Source of the DNA: Endozoicomonas ascidiicola | GTDB taxonomy: Bacteria > Pseudomonadota > Gammaproteobacteria > Pseudomonadales > Endozoicomonadaceae | Length of the DNA: 36,175 bases | Direction: 5' to 3' | NCBI RefSeq assembly: GCF_001646945.1 | Contig: NZ_LUTV01000003.1 | Location: forward strand, 646,273 to 682,447 | In this document: positions 17,458 to 25,601 of the stretch, one piece after another | Layout of the letters: the number at the start of each line of letters is the position of its first letter | How positions within the stretch are numbered: position 1 is the first letter of the stretch | Notes under the pieces: model-generated | What the model was told of the DNA's origin: nothing | What the model saw: only the letters and a program-made list of their open reading frames with translations | Database searches by the model: none | Program-made: the position numbers and the translations under genes

Positions 17458-18571
17458 CGAGGTCATACTTCCATCCCAGTTTATCGTTGATTGCCAGCCA
17501 GTCCCCCAGCTTCTCCAGAACAGCCCGGCTGCCGCCCAGGCCAAGACTCAATGCACGGCTCCAATAAAGAAAGCGGTGAATCGGATAGGTAATATCCACG
17601 CCAAAACCACCGTGAACGTGTTGAGCTTTATGCCCGATACTGTGGCCGGCTTCGCAGGCTTGCCAGGCAACGGCCAATGCTTCTGACTGTGCGGGCAGGC
17701 CTGCATCCAGTCGGTAACACAGGTGCCATAGGCTGGAGCGAAGTGCCTCAAGCGCAATATGGCAGTCGGCCATGGTCATCTGTACTGCCTGAAACTGAGC
17801 AATAGGGCGACCAAACTGAACTCGCTCGTTGATGTACTCAACAGTACGTTTAATTTGTTGACTACTGACGCCTAACTGAATGGAGGCTTGTGCAGCAATA
17901 CTGTGAACTTCCAGCCATTCCACTGCTTCTACGGATAAAGCATGGGTGCGTGGGATAATCACGTTATCCAGAGCCAGGTCTGCAATGCCTTCACCTTGAG
18001 TGAAAACACCTTCGACTTTCTGAATGCCTTTAGCAGAAAGGTCTAAAATCGCTGGGAGAATGCCCTCAACCGTTTCAATAGAAATAATGGCAATATTGGC
18101 GCTATTGCCCTCGGGTAAGCCCTCGACACGACCATTCAGCAAATATCCATCGGGTGTCGTGTCTGCTTTCACGGTAACGTCACGTGCGCGGGTTTGATCC
18201 GCTTGAGATAGCGTAAACAAAAGCTCAGCAGAGGCAGCGCTGTGCACCAGAGGGTAAAGCGCTTCATTGCCAAATTTGGCAATGGCTGCGGCGGCAATCT
18301 GATGGCGCCACAGGGGAACCTGACCTAACGCCGCGCCTTGAGCTTCCAGAACAAGCATCAGTTCCGTCATACCCAGTTCACTACCACCAAATTGTTCGGG
18401 TAGATAAAGGGCGTGGAGTCCGGTTTCGATGCAGGATTGCCAAAGGTCATCCATGGTCGTTTTTCCAGATTCATCAAAGGCAATCAGTGCCTCATCAGAA
18501 CCGCTGTCGCTAAACAGCGAAGTGGCCATATCGGCAATGGCTCGCTGGTCATCATTCAGTGAGAAATCCAT
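17438..18571 (-). CDS. Acyl-CoA dehydrogenase, ChsE1/FadE28-like subunit
   Basis: A 377-residue acyl-CoA dehydrogenase relative with a weakly conserved middle domain: the usual flavin-contact motif is replaced by SQADQTRARDVTVKA, while the C-terminal QHVHGGFGVDITYPIHRFLYWSR keeps the FAD-binding signature. Such divergent subunits occur in the alpha2beta2 dehydrogenases of steroid catabolism (FadE28 with FadE29 in mycobacteria), where only one subunit holds the catalytic base. It is probably the partner of the 389-residue dehydrogenase at the operon end. It starts 3 bp after the MaoC-DUF35 gene, and its end overlaps the ChsH1-like start, so the three genes are tightly coupled. Confidence 0.82.
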   Translation of the reverse strand: MDFSLNDDQRAIADMATSLFSDSGSDEALIAFDESGKTTMDDLWQSCIETGLHALYLPEQFGGSELGMTELMLVLEAQGAALGQVPLWRHQIAAAAIAKFGNEALYPLVHSAASAELLFTLSQADQTRARDVTVKADTTPDGYLLNGRVEGLPEGNSANIAIISIETVEGILPAILDLSAKGIQKVEGVFTQGEGIADLALDNVIIPRTHALSVEAVEWLEVHSIAAQASIQLGVSSQQIKRTVEYINERVQFGRPIAQFQAVQMTMADCHIALEALRSSLWHLCYRLDAGLPAQSEALAVAWQACEAGHSIGHKAQHVHGGFGVDITYPIHRFLYWSRALSLGLGGSRAVLEKLGDWLAINDKLGWKYDLDENTTV

Positions 18572-18574
18572 GGA

Positions 18575-19570
18575 TTAACCCCGTGCCTGCGCATTGCTAT
18601 CGATGATCCGGAACATGGGCAGAGTCAGCTCTTCATCAAAGGTCTGGAACTCTACCTGCACCCGTTGTCCGATTTTAAGGTCATTCTTGTTATCAACGCC
18701 GACCAGACCGGCAGGTACACGAACACCTTCGTCCAGCTGAATCAGGCCAATGGGATTGGGGTAATCAAATGGTGGTACTTCCGGGTAGTGCATCACAACA
18801 AAGGAGTAGAGCTCTCCACTGCCGGAAACAACTTGATAGTCCAACTCAAAAGATTGGCAGTGCATGCACACTGGCGCAGGTGGATGCTGCAGCTCATCAC
18901 AAGTTTTGCAGTGCTGAATCCGTAACTCTTTAGCTTCGCAGCCCTCCCAGAAGAAACGGGTGTCATCGCTGATACCCGGTTTTGGTCGTTTGATTACCGG
19001 CACTTCAGCAGGTGCGCTGTTTTTTTCTGGCTGCTGGTGTGGTTTGAATTTGAATACCCGGAACAGTAATTCTCCAATCTTTTCATCATCACTGGCGGCT
19101 GAGGTGTTTTCGGAAAAGAACGTCATCACCAGCGTGACAAAAAAGCCGGTTCCGAGCGCTGTGGTTTTTTCATCGCCCACTTCCGTCAGCTTTGTGACGT
19201 AGTACAGTTTTTCCCCCATAGTGATATAGCGGTCAAAACTCAGTTCCGAGTTAACGGCGACAACCGCGGGATAACCCTGCTTTTCAATCAGTTTCAGCGC
19301 ACCATAAGGATTCTCATCAGTCGATCCCTCTGGATAGTTGTTCTGATGCAAACCTTCCAGACACCAGGCTTGCAGCATCGCCGGTGGTGCAACAATGCCG
19401 TCAAATTCGGTCTGTTTGGCGTACTCTTCATCGGTGTAGAGTGGGTTATCAATCCCCATCACCTCACACCATTGGCGAACCATGGGCGCGTTGACTTTAT
19501 CCCATGCATAAACACGGCCATATTCCCGTCCGACCATGGCCTTCAATTCGGATAACCATTCGCTAGCCAA
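18575..19570 (-). CDS. MaoC-DUF35 fusion protein, ChsH2-like
   Basis: A 331-residue two-domain protein. Residues about 10-165 are a MaoC hot-dog domain; its hydratase motif reads GIDNPLY, so the usual Asp and His are Ile40 and Tyr45, meaning no activity of its own. After a linker, about 203-331 form a DUF35 domain with a zinc ribbon (Cys221, Cys224, Cys235, Cys238 in HCKTC...VCMHC) and an OB fold (GELYSFVVMHYPEVPPFDYP). This is the architecture of mycobacterial ChsH2, which pairs with ChsH1 for hydration and with Ltp2 for aldol cleavage. The start is TTG at 19570: AGGAGA stands exactly six bases upstream. An in-frame ATG at 19600 would encode that ribosome site and has none itself. First gene of the operon. 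Confidence 0.87.
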   Translation of the reverse strand: MASEWLSELKAMVGREYGRVYAWDKVNAPMVRQWCEVMGIDNPLYTDEEYAKQTEFDGIVAPPAMLQAWCLEGLHQNNYPEGSTDENPYGALKLIEKQGYPAVVAVNSELSFDRYITMGEKLYYVTKLTEVGDEKTTALGTGFFVTLVMTFFSENTSAASDDEKIGELLFRVFKFKPHQQPEKNSAPAEVPVIKRPKPGISDDTRFFWEGCEAKELRIQHCKTCDELQHPPAPVCMHCQSFELDYQVVSGSGELYSFVVMHYPEVPPFDYPNPIGLIQLDEGVRVPAGLVGVDNKNDLKIGQRVQVEFQTFDEELTLPMFRIIDSNAQARG

Positions 19571-19637
19571 GTTATCTCTCCTGTTCTTATTTTTTTTCAT
19601 TGGAAAGCAGTCTAATGATCAGGCCAACCTCATAGCT

Positions 19638-19653
19638 TCGTCTAAATGGACGA
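19638..19653. promoter_or_regulatory. Candidate operator in the divergent gap
   Basis: TCGTC-TAAATG-GACGA is a short perfect inverted repeat in the middle of the 144-bp gap between the five-gene operon and the divergent enoyl-CoA hydratase gene. A TetR- or other dimer-type operator is possible. The arms are only 5 bp, so chance is not excluded. No cognate repressor is next to it. Confidence 0.25.
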
Positions 19654-19714
19654 TGTTGCTCGAAGGCTCTATTACGAGTATTTACATAAGTCTTAAAAGG
19701 TGTGGAGTGCGAGC

Positions 19715-20500
19715 ATGTCGCAGACAGAAGAGAACGTATTATTGCTGGATTATCCGGAAGAAGGTGTTGCCCGACTGACGCTTAACCGTCCAGATGCGAC
19801 TAATGCGCTGAGTTTGGAATTGCAAAAGCAACTGTCTGAACAATTCACCGCACTGGCTGTGGATAACACGGTTCGTTGTATTATTTTGACCGGTGGAGAT
19901 GAGGTATTTGCCGCCGGTGGCGATATCACCACCATGATGGATGCAGATCCTATTGAAATCTATCAGCGCCATACTGAACGACTGTGGGCTCCCATTCAGC
20001 ATTGCCCAAAACCTGTGATCGCTGCGATTTGTGGTTACGCTTTTGGTGGCGGCTGTGAACTGGCAATGCATGCAGATATTCTTGTGGCCGGGGAAGGCGC
20101 CAGTTTCTGTCAGCCTGAGGTTCGTATTGGCATCATGCCGGGAATAGGCGGCACTCAACGTTTATTAAGAGCTGTCGGCAAAGCCAAAGCCATGCAAATG
20201 GCATTGACCGGAAAACCTATTTCAGCAAAAGAAGCCTGGGTTTCTGGTTTGGTCAGTGAATTAGTGCCGGATAAGGATGTTCAGGAGAAAGCTCTGAGTA
20301 TCGCCAGAAATATTGCCCGTATGCCGCCTCTGGCGGTTGAACAAATTAAGGAAGTGATCTTGTTGGGCATGGATGCCTCATTGGAAAGTGCGCTGGCAAT
20401 GGAGCGTAAAGCCAATGCCATGCTGTTTGCTTCCAGAGATCAGCAAGAAGGGATGACCGCTTTTCTGGAAAAACGTCATCCGAAGTTTAATGGTCAATAA
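19715..20500 (+). CDS. Enoyl-CoA hydratase (crotonase family)
   Basis: A 261-residue crotonase. It hydrates 2-enoyl-CoA thioesters in beta-oxidation. Oxyanion-hole segments are FAAGGDI (66-71) and AFGGGCELAM, and the two acid/base residues Glu115 and Glu135 (GGCELAM, QPEVRIG) are 20 residues apart as in classical enoyl-CoA hydratases (Glu144/Glu164 in rat). MPGIGGTQRL is also conserved. The ATG at 19715 is chosen over GTG at 19700 because GGAG lies 7 bases upstream of it. It is divergent from the MaoC-DUF35 operon and may act on the same pathway or in ordinary fatty-acid oxidation. Confidence 0.9.
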   Translation: MSQTEENVLLLDYPEEGVARLTLNRPDATNALSLELQKQLSEQFTALAVDNTVRCIILTGGDEVFAAGGDITTMMDADPIEIYQRHTERLWAPIQHCPKPVIAAICGYAFGGGCELAMHADILVAGEGASFCQPEVRIGIMPGIGGTQRLLRAVGKAKAMQMALTGKPISAKEAWVSGLVSELVPDKDVQEKALSIARNIARMPPLAVEQIKEVILLGMDASLESALAMERKANAMLFASRDQQEGMTAFLEKRHPKFNGQ

Positions 20501-20502
20501 CA

Positions 20503-20527
20503 AAAAGGAGCGATTAGCTCCCTTTCT
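20503..20527. terminator. Bidirectional terminator
   Basis: AAAGGAGC and GCTCCCTTT form a GC-rich stem around GATTA, flanked by A-rich sequence on the left and T-rich sequence on the right. It lies between the convergent enoyl-CoA hydratase and MFS genes and can serve both. Confidence 0.8.
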
Positions 20528-20534
20528 TATCGTC

Positions 20535-21716
20535 TCAGGAAACCAATTCTGGTTCACTGCTTCCGGAATCATCCTGAGCCTTTGTTAAGGCTGAAGGCAG
20601 AATCGTCGTAAAGATAAAAATCGCGCATGCTGTAGATAGTGCCGCAAACATTAACAGAGGCACAAAACTGGTTTCAATCAGCATACCTGCAACAGCAGGC
20701 CCGACCATTGAGCTTAATGCAAAGGCCGCAGGTATCAGCATGATGGCTCGGCCTTGAGAGTCCAGTTGAGCGATCATGGCCGTCATATACACACAACCCC
20801 AAGTAAAGCCCACTTCCCAGATCCACGCGCCCATGGCAAAAGGCAGAAAACCATTGGCGTACCAGAGTAATGCAAGGCCGCCATTAAGAACGGCAAATAC
20901 GATCAGGTAGGGTAACCATCGACCGAGGCGATTACCGACAATGGCCACAGAAAACGCAGCGGCGCCTCCCAACAATTTCAACACAGCAAAGACAATGCCC
21001 TGCTCATTTGGGGCAAGATTAAGGCTATTGCCCATTCTTTCCAGAAATGCCCAGAGACCAATATTGCCAGCACCAAAAATAAAGAAAGTGAACACGGCCA
21101 ACCAAACGACGGGGGGCATTTTTAGTTGTTTGCGAAAGCTGAATGGTTCGACAGATGCGCTGACTTTTTCCGGAAGTACAAATGCACTGATACCAAGCAG
21201 TAATACGATGGCCAGTAGCGTCAGAGCAGTTCCCTGATAGCCATAGGTGGCAGTGACATAAGCGGGTAGCAGAAATAGAACCAGTGCCGTTACCCCCAGT
21301 TCGACGCCTTGCCTTAAACCAAGAGCCCGCTCTTTGTTGGCCATTTCCCCCATAATGTGAAGGCCAAGACAGGTCATCAATCCAGCAAAGAAACCTAAAA
21401 CAGACCAAAGCAGCATCTGAAACTGCCAACCGGCAATAGAAGACAGAAACAGTAAAGTGGCAATGATGACGGCTGAAACAATGGTCAGTTTTTTCAACGA
21501 TGTGTGTTTTATCAGGAAAAACGCAGCAAAAGTACCGGTCAGGTAGCCAGTAAAACAGGCGGAGCCAAGGAAGCCGGCCTGACTGGGTGTGAGTTGAAAG
21601 GTATCTGCCAGTGAGCCAAGCAGGATTGGCAATGCGTTAAAGGGTAAGCCACCAATGGTGGAGGCAAAACTAGCGGCTAACATCAATGCCAGCAGTGGTC
21701 GTCCCGTCATTGTCAT
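20535..21716 (-). CDS. MFS transporter
   Basis: A 393-residue major facilitator superfamily protein with about 12 hydrophobic segments, for example FASTIGGLPFNALPILLGSLA, AGFLGSACFTGYLTGTFAAFF and VVWLAVFTFFIFGAGNIGLWA, and short basic loops between. The substrate cannot be read from the sequence. It is convergent with the enoyl-CoA hydratase and lies within the catabolic region, so uptake or export of a pathway compound is possible. GGAG lies 8 bases before the ATG. The C-terminus is acidic and short. Confidence 0.85.
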   Translation of the reverse strand: MTMTGRPLLALMLAASFASTIGGLPFNALPILLGSLADTFQLTPSQAGFLGSACFTGYLTGTFAAFFLIKHTSLKKLTIVSAVIIATLLFLSSIAGWQFQMLLWSVLGFFAGLMTCLGLHIMGEMANKERALGLRQGVELGVTALVLFLLPAYVTATYGYQGTALTLLAIVLLLGISAFVLPEKVSASVEPFSFRKQLKMPPVVWLAVFTFFIFGAGNIGLWAFLERMGNSLNLAPNEQGIVFAVLKLLGGAAAFSVAIVGNRLGRWLPYLIVFAVLNGGLALLWYANGFLPFAMGAWIWEVGFTWGCVYMTAMIAQLDSQGRAIMLIPAAFALSSMVGPAVAGMLIETSFVPLLMFAALSTACAIFIFTTILPSALTKAQDDSGSSEPELVS

Positions 21717-21780
21717 TATTATTCTCCAGACGAAAGAAATCGATTTAACTGGAAAACAATCAGCGATAGTGAAGGAAGGA

Positions 21781-21807
21781 GCATCCCATAAATGGACTAT
21801 GGGATGC
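21781..21807 (-). terminator. Terminator of the luxR-type/msrC operon
   Basis: GCATCCCATA (21781-21790) pairs perfectly with TATGGGATGC (21798-21807). On the minus strand the stem is followed by the pyrimidine-rich TCCTTCCTTC. It lies 11 bp after the msrC stop codon. Confidence 0.7.
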
Positions 21808-21817
21808 GATATAGACG

Positions 21818-22315
21818 TCAGGTAAGTTGCTTGAAGTTAACTGTTTTGTTGATCAGAGATACCAGCTCCTCCAGACCTGCTTGATCTTCAAGGTCAAAGC
21901 GGGAAGCATTTGGGCTGTCAATATCGAGAACGGCAACTGCAACACCATCAATCATGACAGGAATCACCAGTTCGCTGCGGCTGTCGGCATCACAAGCAAT
22001 ATGTCCCGGAAAGGCCAATACATCATCAACTAATTGCGTTGTATTCTCTGCAGCAGCGGTTCCACAGACACCTCGGCCAACAGGAATTCTCGTGCAGGCC
22101 GGCTTACCCTGAAACGGTCCAAGGACCAGGGTTTCGCCCCGAACAATATAGAATCCGACCCAGTTTACATCCCGCATCGATAGATAGAGCAGGCTGGAAA
22201 TATTGGCGAGGTTGGCAATGGCATCCTCTTCACCAGAGATCAATGCCGTGGCCTGTTGGTTGAGAAGACGGTAAAAAGCGGCTTTCTCATTTGGGTAGTC
22301 AGTCACTTCAAACAT
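21818..22315 (-). CDS. msrC: Free methionine-(R)-sulfoxide reductase (GAF-domain fRMsr)
   Basis: A 165-residue single GAF-domain enzyme that reduces free methionine-R-sulfoxide. The three cysteines are Cys74 (GKPACTRIPVG), Cys84 (GRGVCGTA) and Cys108 (GHIACDADSRSE), with the same spacing (10 and 24) as Cys84, Cys94 and Cys118 in E. coli YebR/MsrC. GPFQGK and LDIDSP are also conserved. It starts 17 bp after the LuxR-type regulator gene, so they probably share a transcript ending at the hairpin after msrC. Confidence 0.93.
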   Translation of the reverse strand: MFEVTDYPNEKAAFYRLLNQQATALISGEEDAIANLANISSLLYLSMRDVNWVGFYIVRGETLVLGPFQGKPACTRIPVGRGVCGTAAAENTTQLVDDVLAFPGHIACDADSRSELVIPVMIDGVAVAVLDIDSPNASRFDLEDQAGLEELVSLINKTVNFKQLT

Positions 22316-22332
22316 ACTGTATTTTTGAACTC

Positions 22333-23532
22333 TTAAGCTTCTGCTTCTTCAGGTAGCTCTTCGTGGGCTGTTTGTCCCAGAGCGGCAACACTGTTGAGGA
22401 ATATACGAACAAGGTCGGATTGTCGCTTGATTCCGGTTTTGGAGAAAATGGAGCGTAAATGAGCGCGAGCCGTATTACGACGAATGCCCAACGCTTCAGC
22501 AGACTCTTCCAGCGAATTACCGTTGGCCAGCTGTAAGGATAGTGCTGTTTCTGCAGGTGTCAGGCCAAACAGCTTCTTGGCAATATCACTGCTGGCCTGA
22601 GAGGTGCCGGCGGAGTCCCGAATATAAACAATAGCGGATGAGTTATTGTCGTGGTCTGACATATCAAACCGGGGGATCATTTCTATTACCAAGCCCAGAT
22701 TCACTTCGCCCGATGGCCGTGCGACCGACATTGCCAGAGGAAGTCCAGGGGATTTTGGCTCTTCGGCTCGGTCAAAAGCCTCTTTGACTAGCTTCTTTAG
22801 CGCTTTGTTGTCACTTGGGTAATACGCTTCCAGTCGTCCGGCGATGACTTTAAAGCCATCACCAGATTCCAGAATATGACGCGCAAACAGATTCTGCTCA
22901 AGGATGTTGCCCTGTCGATCAATAATCAGCGTGGCAATGGAGAGTTTGCCGATCGCTTGCGAATACAGGTTTCGCAGAGACTGGTTATGAACCAAACGAT
23001 TATTGACGTTTAGTGCGCGGCGTAAATGAGGAACGATAAGCTCGCAGAATTCACGATCTTCTTTTGAAAAATCGTCACTGCTTTCCGGGCGGGTGATTCG
23101 GAAGCGGAGCCTTTCACCATTGTTCACAGTGATATCAACGGACATAACATGATAGACGTCTTTCTGCGCACACCAGTGAATACGGTAATCACTGTTGCGC
23201 CATTCCCCTTCGGTCATTAAGTCAGCAACAGTGAACACTGTGTCCGGTTCACGACCGGCAAATGGCGTGAGTTGATGAATATATGGGCGATACTGCACAG
23301 CCACTTCATTATCAAAAGTGCCGCCAACCACAATCATCAGGCCAAGTTCTTCTTCGTTCTGATGCTTGGGAGTTTTGAGAATCAGGGTGACGTAATTGGC
23401 TTGGAATATGGATTTCAACACCCGAAGCGGTGTTTCCCAGCCGGTCTCCCCTTGAGCTGCGTCGTATATAAGACCAATCAGAGAGTCGTACTGATCAAAA
23501 TCTTGAGTGATGTGCGTCAAAGCGGACCTCAT
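22333..23532 (-). CDS. LuxR-type HTH transcriptional regulator
   Basis: A 399-residue regulator. The C-terminal LuxR helix-turn-helix occupies about 321-383 (FGLTPAETALSLQLANGNSLEESAEALGIRRNTARAHLRSIFSKTGI, read in parts). The region about 190-310 looks like a PAS-type sensor (IATLIIDRQGNILEQN), and the N-terminal 180 residues have no recognised family. It is upstream of msrC in the same direction. Its target is unknown; regulators of this architecture often sit beside the catabolic genes they control, so it is a candidate controller of part of the surrounding region. An acidic tail (EELPEEAEA) ends the protein. Confidence 0.85.
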   Translation of the reverse strand: MRSALTHITQDFDQYDSLIGLIYDAAQGETGWETPLRVLKSIFQANYVTLILKTPKHQNEEELGLMIVVGGTFDNEVAVQYRPYIHQLTPFAGREPDTVFTVADLMTEGEWRNSDYRIHWCAQKDVYHVMSVDITVNNGERLRFRITRPESSDDFSKEDREFCELIVPHLRRALNVNNRLVHNQSLRNLYSQAIGKLSIATLIIDRQGNILEQNLFARHILESGDGFKVIAGRLEAYYPSDNKALKKLVKEAFDRAEEPKSPGLPLAMSVARPSGEVNLGLVIEMIPRFDMSDHDNNSSAIVYIRDSAGTSQASSDIAKKLFGLTPAETALSLQLANGNSLEESAEALGIRRNTARAHLRSIFSKTGIKRQSDLVRIFLNSVAALGQTAHEELPEEAEA

Positions 23533-23681
23533 ATTATTATCAGGCTACAGACCACTGACGTTTAGTTAGGTGCAGTGATGCCAGGTTTTTATTATGGGGC
23601 TTGACGAGTCTCCCCGTCTGTCAGGGAGATAGCCATTCTGTGCCCATACTGTATGAATAATACTGGCAGGTAGCAAGTGAA

Positions 23682-25415
23682 TTACCTTTCACTGACGGGA
23701 AACAGTCTTCCTTGAAAAATAGTTCCCCAAATGGGGATGTCCTGTAATAACGTTGGATCTACTGTGTAGGGATCCTGGTCAAGGATAACAAAGTCTGCCA
23801 ATTTACCTTCTTCGATGCTACCAACCTCATTCTCCATTTGTATGGCGTAAGCAGCATCTATGGTGATCGCTTGTAATGCTTCGTGGACAGAAAGTCTCTG
23901 ATCTTTCGCCATTTGCAGGCCGCCAGCTCCTTTTCTATTCACTGCTACCGAAGCCAGCCGAAGCGGTTGAGCGGGAGCCATGCAAAAATCAGAGTGAAGT
24001 GATAACTTGATACCCGCATCCAGCAAATCCCTACCGCGAAAAATGGTATGGGCGCGTTCTTCACCGAGCCCCTGTTCAGCATAGACTTCACCAAGTGTAT
24101 AAAGGTAATAGGGGTTAGCAGATACCGTAATACCGTTGTCGGCTATTTTTTCTGCCTGATCTGGCCCAATGTAGCCCAAGTGATGAAGTGTTGTTCGATG
24201 GTCTTCTCTAGGGTATTTCTGCTGCAGTTTTTCTATCATATTGATCACGACTTCTGCACCCAGATCACCATTGGTGTGAATATGAAGTTGATAATCGGCT
24301 TGCCAGAATCGAGAAGCGACTTTTTCCAATTGGTCTGGTGGTGTTATCCATTGGCCGGAATGACCGTCATGATAGCCTGGTGCACGCATTTGCATGAGTT
24401 GCGAATAGAAGGCGCCGTCCGCCAGTAACTTAACTTGTTTAACATACTGTAGTTGATCGTTTCCCTTTTCCAACAGTAGCTGGCTGTGTTGAATGGCTTC
24501 TTCTGAATCGGCCTCTTCAGCAAGGCGTTCGACCAATGGAATCAGGCGTGTACGAAATGGCGTGTCACTGTCGTCAAAGAACCAGCGAAATAGCCACCAT
24601 TCAACCGTCATATCGAACATCCCAGCAGCCATGTCGGCGATGGTGGTAATGCCACCTCTATGGACAATGTCGGTCACTTGGTTAAGCCCGTCCATCATCC
24701 GTCCGGGTTTGATGACGTGACGACCAAACCGGGTCAATGCAACTTCAAGGCCGGTTTCGAAAAAATGGCCTGTTTCAAAATCCGCATGATGATGACTGGC
24801 CAGATCTTCTTCGGTAATAGCTGCCAGTTCCAGAGCTTTAGAGTTGGCCCATATTTCGTGAAAGGAGCGGTGCCAGACAATAACAGGTTTATCTGGAAAC
24901 AGTTGATCAAGAAGTGCGCGAGACATTTCACCATGGAACAGATGATGATAACCCCAGGTAATGAACCAGTCGTCGTCACTGGTTTGCTGAGCGCGCCAAT
25001 CAGTAAATGATGCTTTCAAGGCCGCACGATAATTAATCTCACCTTGAGTTGAAGTCACCTGTTTGCCCGGCAGTGACCACTCAAAAGGGGTGATCCATTC
25101 AAAAGGTAGCAATAGTGCAGCCATGGCAGGATGAAGATGATTCTCAATAAATCCGGGTGCTAATGTTTTTTCAGGGAAGTGGAGATGTTCAGCGTCTGCC
25201 CACTGTTGTTTAAGTGAAATCAGGTCGCCTGTGGCAAGGATTTTACCAGACTGTATGACGGCAGCCTCAACCCTTGGTTGCTCTGGATTCATGGTGATAA
25301 TGCTGTCCGCACTGATAATTTTATAGTTCGATGATGGTTCTAATAAGAAATAGACCGTCGTTGCTACCACGATAAAAAGGGAAAGTATCAGGCGTTTAGA
25401 GAGTATCGTTTTCAT
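23682..25415 (-). CDS. Membrane-anchored amidohydrolase (YtcJ-like)
   Basis: A 577-residue metal-dependent hydrolase. An N-terminal hydrophobic segment (about 8-25) after MKTILSKR looks like an uncleaved signal anchor, so the enzyme probably faces the periplasm. Family motifs: PGFIENHLHP with the metal-binding His93-x-His95, KLLADGAFYSQ, QLHIHTNGD, HHLGYIGPDQ and HSDFCMAPAQPL. The C-terminal GSIEEGKLADFVILDQDPYTVDP is the standard amidohydrolase ending. Members of this group hydrolyse amides or related bonds; the substrate is unknown. It stands alone with 149 bp downstream and 186 bp upstream free of genes. Confidence 0.85.
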   Translation of the reverse strand: MKTILSKRLILSLFIVVATTVYFLLEPSSNYKIISADSIITMNPEQPRVEAAVIQSGKILATGDLISLKQQWADAEHLHFPEKTLAPGFIENHLHPAMAALLLPFEWITPFEWSLPGKQVTSTQGEINYRAALKASFTDWRAQQTSDDDWFITWGYHHLFHGEMSRALLDQLFPDKPVIVWHRSFHEIWANSKALELAAITEEDLASHHHADFETGHFFETGLEVALTRFGRHVIKPGRMMDGLNQVTDIVHRGGITTIADMAAGMFDMTVEWWLFRWFFDDSDTPFRTRLIPLVERLAEEADSEEAIQHSQLLLEKGNDQLQYVKQVKLLADGAFYSQLMQMRAPGYHDGHSGQWITPPDQLEKVASRFWQADYQLHIHTNGDLGAEVVINMIEKLQQKYPREDHRTTLHHLGYIGPDQAEKIADNGITVSANPYYLYTLGEVYAEQGLGEERAHTIFRGRDLLDAGIKLSLHSDFCMAPAQPLRLASVAVNRKGAGGLQMAKDQRLSVHEALQAITIDAAYAIQMENEVGSIEEGKLADFVILDQDPYTVDPTLLQDIPIWGTIFQGRLFPVSER

Positions 25416-25466
25416 TATTATTTTTATGACAGCTTAATGATTGAGGCGTGATGGAATTATTAAGTG

Positions 25467-25478
25467 GTTAACGTTAAC
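25467..25478. promoter_or_regulatory. Palindrome GTTAACGTTAAC upstream of the amidohydrolase gene
   Basis: A perfect 12-bp palindrome lies about 50 bp upstream of the amidohydrolase start, in the 186-bp gap after the old-yellow-enzyme gene (which ends at 25602). Position and symmetry suggest an operator for a dimeric repressor (LacI/TetR/FadR-like). No cognate regulator can be named. Confidence 0.3.
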
Positions 25479-25601
25479 ACGGTAGAAAGAATGTTGGTAA
25501 AAGTGGACACAACCAGCGTCATAACAAGTATTCATCGGGATAAGAAAAATAATCTTGCTAATCAGTCTGGCTGCACCACAACGGGTGAAGCCGGTCAGGG
25601 C

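Noticed and set aside
17458-17544. Longer frame for the small MaoC gene starting at 17544
   Set aside because: It overlaps the preceding dehydrogenase gene by over 100 bases with a non-homologous extension; ATG 17457 has a ribosome site.
19571-19600. ATG start at 19600 for the MaoC-DUF35 gene
   Set aside because: The ten extra codons encode the AGGAGA ribosome site of the TTG start at 19570 and have no ribosome site of their own.
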